The position numbers were made by a program, and so were the translations under genes. This document shows, piece by piece, positions 27,299-35,839 of a stretch of DNA of 64,000 nucleotides. The notes under the pieces are model-generated. The model was not told the origin of the DNA. It saw only the letters and a program-made list of their open reading frames with translations, and searched no databases. How positions within the stretch are numbered: the stretch's first letter is position 1; each line of letters starts with the position of its first letter. This stretch comes from Ignavibacteriota bacterium (GTDB lineage Bacteria > Bacteroidota > Ignavibacteria > Ignavibacteriales > Melioribacteraceae). Where the stretch lies: NCBI GenBank assembly GCA_016713565.1, contig JADJOX010000007.1:1540501-1604500 (forward strand). Direction: 5' to 3'.

Positions 27299-27838
27299 TT
27301 ATTGTTTAAAATATAAATTTTCATGTTGGAAGGGAACAAGCGCGCTTATTAAACCGGGAATGTATAATTCTTTCCTATCCATTCTGCCGTTTGTGAAATA
27401 AGAAATTGCTCCGCCTTTTTGTTTGGTATTTTCCTGTTCCATTAATTCATCCATTACATGACCAAGTTCTTTTCTTTCCAATAATTGTTTTGTAACAATA
27501 TCCGGAAGTTCAAAATGGGCAGAAGTTCCAAATGATGTTTTTCCGCTTTTATGAACTAAACACATACAGCCGAACGCAAACCATTTGTTAAATGTTTTTT
27601 GAATTCCACCCTCAATTCCAACAGAATATTCGGCATTAAGATTTTGATCAAAATTAATTTTATGCAATTCAGTTGCTCTATTTTGCGCGCCTTGATATGT
27701 TTCTTCATTTATCGGCTGATCCGGCACAAATGAAGGTACAGAAATTCCAACCACTTCAACATTATCAAAATATAATGAGAATGCTTCTCTTGCGGCAGAT
27801 ATTTTAACGGGATTTTTTGAACCGACAAGTATTTTCAT
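27299..27838 (-). CDS. yjjX: Inosine/xanthosine triphosphatase (YjjX-type)
   Basis: Hydrolyses non-canonical ITP/XTP so they are not built into nucleic acids. 179 residues of the DUF84/YjjX family: 'VGSKNPVKISAAREAF' near the N-terminus, 'EYSVGIEGGIQ' and 'GHVMDELMEQENTKQKGGAI', ending 'YFTNGRMDRKELYIPGLISA' in the canonical position. Length and motifs are typical. Start of a run of minus-strand genes with small gaps, 25 bases downstream of the GNAT gene. Confidence 0.9.
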   Translation of the reverse strand: MKILVGSKNPVKISAAREAFSLYFDNVEVVGISVPSFVPDQPINEETYQGAQNRATELHKINFDQNLNAEYSVGIEGGIQKTFNKWFAFGCMCLVHKSGKTSFGTSAHFELPDIVTKQLLERKELGHVMDELMEQENTKQKGGAISYFTNGRMDRKELYIPGLISALVPFQHENLYFKQ

Positions 27839-27863
27839 ATGATTATATTACTTAAGGAAAAAT

Positions 27864-28319
27864 TTAATTATTTGAGTAACCGTTTGGCAATTTGGAAAGT
27901 TCCATAATTTTTTCTGGAAATTTAGGCGATGTAAATCCAAACTTTTTATATAGTTCGTGGGCATCGGTTGTTTTTAACATCCATCCTCTTAAACTTTGGA
28001 GTTCGGGAAAATCAATAATGGTTTTCATAAGCCATTTTGATAAGCCTTTTCCTCTAAATTCTTCAAGAATGAAAACGTCCGCCAAATATGCAAAAGAAGT
28101 AAAATCAGTAATTAATCGGGCAAAACCAACTTGATCTGATTTATAATAAACTCCAAAGCAAAAAGAGTTTTCAACAGAATTTTTTACAATTGAAAATGGA
28201 ATATTTTTGGACCAATAAGCATTTTTTAAAAAATTATGTATCACATCAATTTGTAATTTCACCGGATCCGTTGATATTGTAAATTCATCTTGATGATATT
28301 CTCTAATTGGTTGTTTCAT
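27864..28319 (-). CDS. GNAT-family N-acetyltransferase
   Basis: A 151-residue acetyl-CoA-dependent acyltransferase. The acetyl-CoA pyrophosphate loop is 'FRGKGLSKWLMKTI' (R/Q-x-x-G-x-G/A type), preceded by the beta4 strand 'FAYLADVFILEE'. The subfamily with 'GFARLITDFTSFAYLADVFI' is widespread with no known substrate. Six bases separate it from the lipoprotein gene upstream, so they are co-transcribed. Confidence 0.85.
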   Translation of the reverse strand: MKQPIREYHQDEFTISTDPVKLQIDVIHNFLKNAYWSKNIPFSIVKNSVENSFCFGVYYKSDQVGFARLITDFTSFAYLADVFILEEFRGKGLSKWLMKTIIDFPELQSLRGWMLKTTDAHELYKKFGFTSPKFPEKIMELSKLPNGYSNN

Positions 28320-28325
28320 ATTTAT

Positions 28326-28937
28326 TTAATTTCCGCAATCAATAAAAGGTATACAAGGTTTTTCACCAACAACTTCTTTAAGTAAATTAAAGTTTTGATC
28401 AAATGCCTTTATTCGAGTCTGAAAATCAAAATAGTCATAAACCAATATTGGAGCAATAAAATCAACTTTAGTAATTGAGCCGGTTGTATCTGTAGGTATT
28501 TGAAGAAATTTAAAATTTTCATCTCTGTAAATTTCAATTCGTACGCGGCTTAATTCATCATAAACGTATTCAATTGAAGCGTAGCCAAATTTCTTATCCG
28601 CCAGCGGCTTTAATTTTTCATCAAAATTTTTAACAAACTTTGTATTTCCGTTATTATAATATTCAAAAACCGTTACCGCCGGCGCAAATAATTCATCGGT
28701 TAATTTTCCGGTTTTACCGCAGCGTTCAATTTTTAAAGGCTTGTCGTTTTGTAAAGTTATTTTTTCAAAGAAATTATTCTTAATTTCATTTTCATCAACG
28801 TCATTTTTTACTATTTCATAAATATTATTTTTTGGTTCAACTAAATTATATTTAACAGTATATTTTTCTTTCAATAATCCGCATGAAGAAATTAAAGCGG
28901 CAGTGCTGATGAACAGAGACAATTTCAATATTTTCAT
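28326..28937 (-). CDS. Lipoprotein of unknown function
   Basis: A 203-residue lipoprotein with signal 'LFISTAALISSC' (lipobox, Cys19). The mature part is beta-rich with 'TVFEYYNNGNTKFVKNFDEK' and 'YASIEYVYDELSRVRIEIYR', resembling MORN/YD-like short repeats. No family recognised with confidence. It is followed by the GNAT gene 6 bases on. Confidence 0.6.
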   Translation of the reverse strand: MKILKLSLFISTAALISSCGLLKEKYTVKYNLVEPKNNIYEIVKNDVDENEIKNNFFEKITLQNDKPLKIERCGKTGKLTDELFAPAVTVFEYYNNGNTKFVKNFDEKLKPLADKKFGYASIEYVYDELSRVRIEIYRDENFKFLQIPTDTTGSITKVDFIAPILVYDYFDFQTRIKAFDQNFNLLKEVVGEKPCIPFIDCGN

Positions 28938-28979
28938 TTGTTTCCCATAATGGTTTACAAAATTAGCAAATTCAATTGG

Positions 28980-31829
28980 TTAACGTAACAAAATCATTTT
29001 TTTAATTGATGAAAAACTTCCGGAAGTCAATTTATAAAAATAAACTCCTGAAGTTAAATTTAAAGCGTCAAAATTAATTTCATAAATACCCGGATTTTGT
29101 TTTTGGTTAACAAGAGTTTTAATTTCCTTTCCTAAAATATCATAAACTTTAAGCGTAACTGTATTTCTATTCGGATCAAGCTTATTTGATTTGATATATT
29201 CATTTGAATTGGCTGGAACTGTATATTTAATTTTTGTAGTTGGATTAAATGGATTAGGATAATTTTGAAACAGTTCGAAATTTTCAGGGATAATTTCATT
29301 ACTATAACTTATTGTAGTTAAAACATCATTATATTTTTGTTTTGCTGTTATCACTGTCTGCGTTAACTTTTCCAGGTCATCTCCCGCGGCAATAAGAAAA
29401 TCAAAATTCTTCTTTATGTTGGGATAAAGAGTTGCAGGTCCCGCCGAAATTACAAGTGAAATATCATTTGGACCTGTTGAACTGAACGTTTTTCCGGAAG
29501 TTAATGAAGTCCATTTTTCAGTATCGGTAAAACCATCCCAAGATATTGTAGGATTTCCTTGACCTTTATCGTTCATCGCAAAAAAGTTTTTTGTATCTTC
29601 GGATAAAACCGCGAGTCCTATGTGTGTGCTAAGTGGATCACCGTCATTATCATAAGCATAGCCAAAATCTTTTTCAATATTGTAAGCTACCATATCATCG
29701 TCATAACTTGTATCGTCAATATCAAAATCCCAATATTGACCGATATAGAAATTTTCAATATTAACATTTGTTTTATTTGTTAACGCGTAACGTACTATCA
29801 TGTAATCCGAATTATCTGAAAAAGAATATGTGAAAAATTCTGTTTCAATTCCCAAACTTTTGGGTGAAGCGATCGCGTCATTAAATACCGCATAACCTTC
29901 CTTATCCGCAATATCACCATTTTTATTTACCTTAATTGGTGTAACAACCGAAAAATCAAGATCTTTATCGCCGTCTGCATTTCTTGCGCAATTTTCAATT
30001 GAGGATAAGGATGTTCCATAAATCAAAGAGCTTTCAAAAAGTATGTTTGGACCATCTTTATAACGTAAACCATTTCCCTTTAAATTTGTCGGATAATCAT
30101 CAAAGCCGATTGAACCGCTGCTTGTAAATGTAATTGATAGATTTTCGGTTGTTTGAATTTCGTATGTGGGATTAATAGAAATTGTAATCCATTCAAAGTC
30201 TTGGTAATCATTATCGGAATAAACTAATTTTAAATTGATATCAACATTTTCCTGTGCATTTTCATTTACCGCTATTGAAAAAAAATCCGCGGATGTATTG
30301 AAATTCTGTAATGTGAAAAGCGAGCCGACATTGCCGCCATTTTTTAAAAATTGCAGATTCTGATTTTCGGTTTCAATTGTTACATTAAGATTTGAAATTG
30401 CGGATAAATAATTTGAAAAAATCGGACTGATATTTATAGTTTCGCCTGATTCATAAATTCCATCGCCGTCTCCAATTTCCGTAAATTCAATATCGGTAAT
30501 TCTAACGGATTTTGAATTTGTATTTGTTAATGCTTTGAAAGCGTTTATTCTTCCGGCACCAAGTAAATTTTTATAAAGTAAATTATTATTATCAATATTA
30601 TCCGAGTTCACTCTAATTTGTTCGGCAATTTGCAATGGTGAAAAAGCCGGAAATTGATTTGCGACAAGCGCCGCAAGTCCTGCTGTAATTGGCGAAGAAA
30701 GCGACGTTCCATCCGCCGAAATATAAAACGGATCATTTTGCCAAGTTGAATAAACACTAACACCCGGAGCGCAAACATCAACTTTGGTTCCGTAATTTGA
30801 CCAGCTTGCTTTAATATCAGAATTATTTGTTCCAGCAACCGATAAAACTCCATTATAATTTGCGGGATAAAAACCAGCACCGCTGTTGTCGTTTCCCGCC
30901 GCGGCAACTACTAACGCGCCTTTAGAAATAGCGTAATCAATTACGGCTTGAGCAGCATTTGAAAAATTACTACTTCCCCAACTGCAATTAATTATTTTTG
31001 CACCGTTATCTGAGGCGTACACAATTCCTTCATATCCATAAGCAACCAATGCTAAACCGGATTCACTTCTAATATTATCTTGTGCAGTTTTAACAGCCAT
31101 CAATTTACTTTTGTAGCCAATTGATGCAATTCCAATTTCGTTATTTGTAACGGCGCTTGCTAATCCGGCGACTAAAGTTCCGTGATCTGCTCGATCTTCT
31201 TTAGGATTATTATCGGCAGTTCCATCAACACCGCCAAAATCCCAACCGTGAATATCATCAATAAATCCGTTATTATCATCATCAATTCCATTACCCGAAA
31301 TCTCATTTGAGTTATTCCAAATATTTGCAGCTAAATCCGGATGTTCCCAATCAACGCCAGTATCAACTATTGCAATAATAATTTCTTCATTTCCGGTATT
31401 AATATCCCATGCCTCTTGCGCTTGAATCACATTTAAATATTGCTGTGAAGTTTGAAAAGACGGATCGTTTGGAGTGAAATCTATTTTATTTAAATAATGC
31501 GGATCAACCCAATCAATTTCGGGAAGTCTTGATATTTCTTGAATTACATAATTTATTTCAAACGGTGATTTTATTTTAAGAGTGTAAATGTTATTCAAAA
31601 TTTTATTTGATGAATTAATTTCTTCAGAAATTTTAAAAGTTTTCGTGAGTTCAGAATCGCTGAATTTATTAACAGCAGAATTTGAAATTTTTGAGAGAGA
31701 TGAATTACCTTTGAACTTTATAATTACTCTATCTGAAAAATAAAATTTATTATCTTTTTCAACAATGTTAGTATTCGCGAAAATTTGAATTGAGCTTACT
31801 ATGTAAAAGAGTAAAAATAATTTTCTCAT
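28980..31829 (-). CDS. Subtilisin-family serine peptidase (S8) with T9SS sorting domain
   Basis: Secreted protease. ATG at 31829 is chosen (AGG 7 bases upstream; GTG at 31853 adds 8 residues). Signal peptide ends near 'IQIFAN'; a pro-region follows (~20-130). Numbered from the GTG, the catalytic triad is Asp164 ('IVDTGVDWEHP'), His224 ('DHGTLVAGL') and Ser384 ('DGTSLSSPITAG'), with oxyanion Asn321 ('AAAGND'). A long beta-rich region (~440-860) follows. The C-terminal T9SS tag begins 'FELFQNYPNPFNPTTKIKY' and ends 'KMILLR'. Triad complete, so expected active. Stand-alone gene. Confidence 0.92.
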   Translation of the reverse strand: MRKLFLLFYIVSSIQIFANTNIVEKDNKFYFSDRVIIKFKGNSSLSKISNSAVNKFSDSELTKTFKISEEINSSNKILNNIYTLKIKSPFEINYVIQEISRLPEIDWVDPHYLNKIDFTPNDPSFQTSQQYLNVIQAQEAWDINTGNEEIIIAIVDTGVDWEHPDLAANIWNNSNEISGNGIDDDNNGFIDDIHGWDFGGVDGTADNNPKEDRADHGTLVAGLASAVTNNEIGIASIGYKSKLMAVKTAQDNIRSESGLALVAYGYEGIVYASDNGAKIINCSWGSSNFSNAAQAVIDYAISKGALVVAAAGNDNSGAGFYPANYNGVLSVAGTNNSDIKASWSNYGTKVDVCAPGVSVYSTWQNDPFYISADGTSLSSPITAGLAALVANQFPAFSPLQIAEQIRVNSDNIDNNNLLYKNLLGAGRINAFKALTNTNSKSVRITDIEFTEIGDGDGIYESGETINISPIFSNYLSAISNLNVTIETENQNLQFLKNGGNVGSLFTLQNFNTSADFFSIAVNENAQENVDINLKLVYSDNDYQDFEWITISINPTYEIQTTENLSITFTSSGSIGFDDYPTNLKGNGLRYKDGPNILFESSLIYGTSLSSIENCARNADGDKDLDFSVVTPIKVNKNGDIADKEGYAVFNDAIASPKSLGIETEFFTYSFSDNSDYMIVRYALTNKTNVNIENFYIGQYWDFDIDDTSYDDDMVAYNIEKDFGYAYDNDGDPLSTHIGLAVLSEDTKNFFAMNDKGQGNPTISWDGFTDTEKWTSLTSGKTFSSTGPNDISLVISAGPATLYPNIKKNFDFLIAAGDDLEKLTQTVITAKQKYNDVLTTISYSNEIIPENFELFQNYPNPFNPTTKIKYTVPANSNEYIKSNKLDPNRNTVTLKVYDILGKEIKTLVNQKQNPGIYEINFDALNLTSGVYFYKLTSGSFSSIKKMILLR

Positions 31830-32059
31830 AAAATACCTAAAGAAAAGTTTCACAATAATATTGGCTGAAAAATATAAAAGAATTTATTAAGAAATATGAT
31901 GATCATTTTTATATAAAAAACTTGTAAATATTAATTTTGAAAGTAGTAATATTTCAGTAAGTTAATTAAAAACAATTGACATTTAAATAAAAAATTTAGA
32001 AATTGAACACGTTCTTTTAAAAAGAAAGGAAAATATTTTTGAAAAGTTAAGGAGTAATA

Positions 32060-32173
32060 ATGATATTAAAATCCCCAAAAAACCAAACAAATCTTGAAAC
32101 ACATAATCAATTAACCAAACAAAAATACGTCGGGCAAGTCAATCAATCAATCAATCAATCAATTGAGATTTAG
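32060..32173 (+). other. Leader ORF running into the (TCAA)6 tract
   Basis: ATG at 32060 has the best ribosome site in the area, AAGGAG six bases upstream. It encodes 37 residues that become 'NQSINQSI' in the tetranucleotide tract and stops at 32171-32173. The long frame of the next gene is offset. Losing one TCAA unit or gaining two would fuse this leader to it. I read this as the true start of the downstream gene in the off configuration; the leader itself is hydrophilic and precedes the signal peptide, which is unusual. Confidence 0.5.
32139..32162 (+). repeat. Tetranucleotide tract (TCAA)6
   Basis: Six perfect TCAA units, immediately before the TTG at 32163. Four-base units change the reading frame on slippage, the hallmark of contingency loci. 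Within the surrounding sequence no other run of this kind was seen. Confidence 0.9.
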
Positions 32174-32939
32174 CTTAAACCTCTTTTTTAGCTTTTTCGT
32201 TTTACGTCCTTCTTTTTTCGTCTCAGCATTTATTATTTTCACTTTTTCGTTTTCACTTTTTACTTTTAATTACGGACAAGTAAAAATAAAAGAGAAAGTT
32301 GAATTGAATGAGCAAACAGAAACTATAAATGATAATATTGTGTTATATAAAGGTGCAAACTCTCTCGAAATAAGAATTGCATTTCCAACTGATGGGTCTT
32401 ATTCATTACAGTGTACACTTTATACAGCAAGCAATTCTGGATGCTCTAAACTAACATTTGTTTCACCATGGGATAATTCAGGTAATTTAAGTTTTACTAT
32501 AACTGCTCCAAGACCAACGGTTTATGGAGTTGGCGTTAAAAGTAAAACGGAAAGGCCTGGGCGCTCAACTATTACGGGAACACCAGATGTAAGTTATAAT
32601 GTTTACGTTGACGGGGAATATTATACTACAAAATGGACAATTTCGCATCCTAGTGTTGGAATACCAATTGATCCTTGGTTTGGAAAAGTTTATTTAAATA
32701 GCGGGCATACGCCTACAGAAAGAGTAAGTTTAAATAATGCCGTTTCGGCAAGTGCAAAAAAAGGTGATGAAAATTTATGCACGGCAATTATTGGTAATTT
32801 AGAAAAAGACTATTTAACAACAACAATAACAAAAGGGAGTGAGTATTTGTCTTTTTATGATGCTGTTAATGGGACAACACTTATTGGAGATTCTTTTAAT
32901 GAAAGTATAAATGGCTTATACGCTACATTAAAAATATGA
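32163..32939 (+). CDS. Secreted protein, N-terminal part (phase-variable start, frameshifted end)
   Basis: The frame opens at 32115 and its only early start is TTG 32163, which has no ribosome site. It begins with a Phe/Ser-rich export signal ('FIIFTFSFSLFTFNYGQ'), then beta-rich sequence with single Cys residues ('SLQCTLYTASNSGCSKLTF'). The frame ends at 32939 after 'NGLYATLKI', but the +1 frame continues without a stop ('KYDTPYYGTEDYQTEITTEV') into the next entry. One base too many in the A5 run 32930-32934 explains the break. The intact protein would be about 554 residues. Family not recognised. Confidence 0.55.
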   Translation: MRFSLNLFFSFFVLRPSFFVSAFIIFTFSFSLFTFNYGQVKIKEKVELNEQTETINDNIVLYKGANSLEIRIAFPTDGSYSLQCTLYTASNSGCSKLTFVSPWDNSGNLSFTITAPRPTVYGVGVKSKTERPGRSTITGTPDVSYNVYVDGEYYTTKWTISHPSVGIPIDPWFGKVYLNSGHTPTERVSLNNAVSASAKKGDENLCTAIIGNLEKDYLTTTITKGSEYLSFYDAVNGTTLIGDSFNESINGLYATLKI

Positions 32940-33063
32940 TACACCGTATTATGGTACCGAAGACTACCAAACTGAAATAACCACTGAAGTAAATGGTTAT
33001 ACAAAATCTGCAGCATTTAAACTTATTCCGGAAGAGTGCGGCACTGGCACACCGGAATGTGAT

Positions 33064-33825
33064 GTGGAAACTGAAGCCCCAGAATTAAAAGTAACAACAC
33101 ATCCAGTTGGTACGTTTAACCAAAACAAATGCATATTAGTTAGAGATTCCAATAATCCAGCAATAATTATAAAGCATACTCTTGGTGTTACTTCCCCCGT
33201 ACAAGGAAGTAAAATGTTTAATCCATACATTCCAGATGTCTGTTTCAATGTGTCAGCTAACTCTTGGCATTTTAACGTTAAAACGTTTGAAATGAATATT
33301 ATAATGGGATTATGTAATGATAATATTGATTTACTTGATTATAAAGTTATAAATTCATTTTATGACCTTGAACAAATTCCCACAGAAAATATTTGCAATG
33401 CATTAAAAGCCTTATACGGACATTATGTATATCCATATGATGTTTATCCAGGTGATTATATTTTTACAGAGATAATTCTTAAACACGAACAAACACATGT
33501 GAATGAAATAAAAGAAATTTTTAGTATGTATTTACCCAATTTTAAAAATGACTTCAAAAAAATAATTTTAACATGTAGTGATGTACAAAATGAGACCGAT
33601 GCAAGAAATCAAGGTAGGCAAGAAATATCTAAAATATTTAACAAGTATATGCAACAATCACTTGATATTTATAATTATAAAGGTAAATCAGATGATGAGA
33701 AAGATGAACTTAAATTAAGGAATGAGATAAAAACCAACATGAATGAAGAAGTTTTTAATCTTCAAGTTGCTTACTCATTATGGCTTGAACAAAAAGCATT
33801 AAATTTAGGTTTAAATTGTAATTAA
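33064..33825 (+). CDS. Secreted HEXXH-containing protein, C-terminal part
   Basis: The coordinates give the GTG-initiated piece, but the frame is open back to about 32935 and is best read as the continuation of 32163-32939. The segment has 'PEECGTGTPECDVETEAPEL', scattered cysteines and, at residues 141-145, 'HEQTH', an HEXXH zinc-protease motif in 'EIILKHEQTHVNEIKEIF'. Further helical sequence follows ('EEVFNLQVAYSLWLEQKAL'). The third zinc ligand is not obvious, so metallopeptidase activity is a suggestion only. The HEAT-like protein gene follows after 14 bases. Confidence 0.55.
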   Translation: METEAPELKVTTHPVGTFNQNKCILVRDSNNPAIIIKHTLGVTSPVQGSKMFNPYIPDVCFNVSANSWHFNVKTFEMNIIMGLCNDNIDLLDYKVINSFYDLEQIPTENICNALKALYGHYVYPYDVYPGDYIFTEIILKHEQTHVNEIKEIFSMYLPNFKNDFKKIILTCSDVQNETDARNQGRQEISKIFNKYMQQSLDIYNYKGKSDDEKDELKLRNEIKTNMNEEVFNLQVAYSLWLEQKALNLGLNCN

Positions 33826-33839
33826 AAAATGAGGAAAAA

Positions 33840-35051
33840 ATGAACAAATATATATACATGATTCTTGTTACAATTTTATTATCAAATAAAATTAGTTTTT
33901 CTCAAGAATTAACACTAATAGAAAAAGAAGAAATAATATCTGAATTAGATTCTACAGATTTTTGGATAAAATCAGGTGCTTTAGATAAAATTAAGGATTA
34001 TAAAATTGTTGAGGCTATTCCAAAATTATTGGAGAAAATTTGGGTCGAAGCACCAAATGGATTGGGTTTCTCTTTTCTTCAAGCTTTATATATGTTAGAT
34101 TACCCTAATTTTATTGAAATTGCCCATACTTTTATAGATTCTGCAGAGAGCTTTAATTATCAATATTCGCCAAATAATCCATTAAGTATGAAAATGATGG
34201 CTACGAGTTTATTATTTAAAGTAGATGATTTTTCCACAAAAAATTATTTGTTTGAATCAATTGAAGCAGATACTCTTAACAAAGTAGCAGCTTTCCATAT
34301 AGGTATGTTAGAAGATTTGGCGTTAAATGTACCTGAATATAAAGACTATTCAATAACTGAACTATTAAAACTTGTATCAGAAGAAAATAAAACTTATTTA
34401 ACTAAAAATGATAAGTTTTTTGCACTTTATGTACTTCAAGAAATTAGCGGTAGTAATATTATTAATTTAGCACAAGATATTATACAAAACAGACCGGATT
34501 TTTCTTTAAAAGCCCTATCATTAAAAATATTAGAAGAGAAAAAATTTAATAATCTTGAAAATTTTATTAAAGAAAGAATAGTTAGTGACACAAGTAATTC
34601 ATTTAAGCTACTATTGACATCTAGTTTAACAAAGAATTTTTCAGATCCGTCAACTTATGTCTTTTTACATGAACAAATGAATTTGGAAAATGATCCAACT
34701 TTAAAACAACTTATAGAAATAAAAATAATAAAATTTATCCCTGTAATTCCAGACAGCACGATATCAGCCACAACAATGTTAGATACTTTAATCTCCTACA
34801 CAAACCAATGCTATGGTTATGAATGGCTGAAAGATGAAAATTATAAAAATGAGTTATTAACAAAACTTACGAATGCAGAAAATTATTTGAATGCCGGTGA
34901 CTCATTAAACTGTAAAACAGAAATTACTGCTTTTCAAAATAGTGTGGATTTGGTTTATCAAAACCCGGAGCAAAATTATCCAAAATATGTAAGCGATGAA
35001 GGGTATAAATTTCTGTATTATTATTCCGGGTATATAATAGAAAGATTATGA
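33840..35051 (+). CDS. Secreted HEAT-like helical repeat protein
   Basis: A 403-residue protein with signal peptide ending 'LSNKISFSQE' and an all-helical body that reads like HEAT/armadillo-type repeats ('ALDKIKDYKIVEAIPKLLEK', 'FFALYVLQEISGSNIINLAQ'). Such folds bind other proteins. GAGGAAAAA precedes its ATG, and it is 14 bases after the HEXXH protein, so both are made together. It lacks a T9SS tag and so probably stays in the periplasm, perhaps as a binding partner or inhibitor of its neighbour. Confidence 0.65.
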   Translation: MNKYIYMILVTILLSNKISFSQELTLIEKEEIISELDSTDFWIKSGALDKIKDYKIVEAIPKLLEKIWVEAPNGLGFSFLQALYMLDYPNFIEIAHTFIDSAESFNYQYSPNNPLSMKMMATSLLFKVDDFSTKNYLFESIEADTLNKVAAFHIGMLEDLALNVPEYKDYSITELLKLVSEENKTYLTKNDKFFALYVLQEISGSNIINLAQDIIQNRPDFSLKALSLKILEEKKFNNLENFIKERIVSDTSNSFKLLLTSSLTKNFSDPSTYVFLHEQMNLENDPTLKQLIEIKIIKFIPVIPDSTISATTMLDTLISYTNQCYGYEWLKDENYKNELLTKLTNAENYLNAGDSLNCKTEITAFQNSVDLVYQNPEQNYPKYVSDEGYKFLYYYSGYIIERL

Positions 35052-35148
35052 TTTTTTGAAAAGTGAAGGGCAAAAGTGAAAAATTAATATTCAACTCGAA
35101 TACACAGAAATTCGTGAATTCGTGGCAAAATAAATGAGGAGAAGAAAA

Positions 35149-35790
35149 ATGAAGATTTTAATGATTTTAATTTTGCTTGCCATTAAATTATTGGCACAAA
35201 CAGTATATGAAATTCCATTTGCGGCAAAAGGAAATGAAATTGAATTGTCTGTCTATAACGATTCTGAAAATGACTTAGGTAATGTTCAAATATCCGCAAT
35301 AGATTTTCCAAACTGGATAAATTTCGTAAGTATTGAAACAGAAATCAATTCTTTAAATCCTAAATCAGAAGAGATTGTTTCTTTTACTTTTGATGTTGAT
35401 AATGAAGCGGCTGTTATGGAAGAAAGTGTATTGAAATTTGCAATAACAAGTAATGCTCAAAATTGGAGTAAGGAAATAAAAATAGTAATTCTTCCGCCGG
35501 AAAAATTTGAGTTAAATCAAAATTATCCAAATCCTTTCAACCCAACAACCACTATAAGTTATGCAATTCCGGCAAGCAATATTCGCTCAACATCAGAAGT
35601 TCTTTTGTTTATTTATGATATTTTGGGAAGGCAAGTTTCAAAATTAGTTGATGATAATCAAAGACCGGGTTTTTACAAAGTAGAATGGAACGCATCGAAT
35701 TTAGCAAGCGGAATGTATATTTATCAATTAAGTATGAAAAATGGAGACAAAACAGAATTGTTAAGAAAGAAAATGATTTTAATGAAGTAG
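35149..35790 (+). CDS. Small secreted protein with T9SS sorting domain
   Basis: The start is ATG 35149, with GAGGAG 9 bases upstream; an ATG at 35134 lies inside that ribosome site. 213 residues: signal 'ILILLAIKLLAQ', one Ig-like domain of about 100 residues, then the sorting tag opening 'FELNQNYPNPFNPTTTISY' and closing 'KKMILMK'. Almost half the protein is the tag. Same strand as the two preceding genes, 97 bases on, so possibly the exported surface component of the cassette. Confidence 0.75.
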   Translation: MKILMILILLAIKLLAQTVYEIPFAAKGNEIELSVYNDSENDLGNVQISAIDFPNWINFVSIETEINSLNPKSEEIVSFTFDVDNEAAVMEESVLKFAITSNAQNWSKEIKIVILPPEKFELNQNYPNPFNPTTTISYAIPASNIRSTSEVLLFIYDILGRQVSKLVDDNQRPGFYKVEWNASNLASGMYIYQLSMKNGDKTELLRKKMILMK

Positions 35791-35811
35791 TGAAAAGCAA
35801 TATCAAAATTT

Positions 35812-35839
35812 AATCCCATCAATTTCGATGGGATTTTTT
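35812..35839 (+). terminator. Intrinsic terminator
   Basis: AATCCCATC (35812-35820), loop AATTTC, GATGGGATT followed by TTTT. Ends the secreted-protein cassette. The T run overlaps the stop codon region of the convergent PLP-enzyme gene, so it may work in both directions. Confidence 0.85.

Noticed and set aside
32163..32165. TTG 32163 as the normal start of the secreted protein
   Set aside because: No Shine-Dalgarno in front, only TCAA repeats; ATG 32060 with AAGGAG is far better, although out of frame at six units.
35080..35133. Repeat-like phrase ATTCGTGAATTCGTGGCA before the small T9SS gene
   Set aside because: It occurs once in this window, so I cannot support calling it a repeat element.
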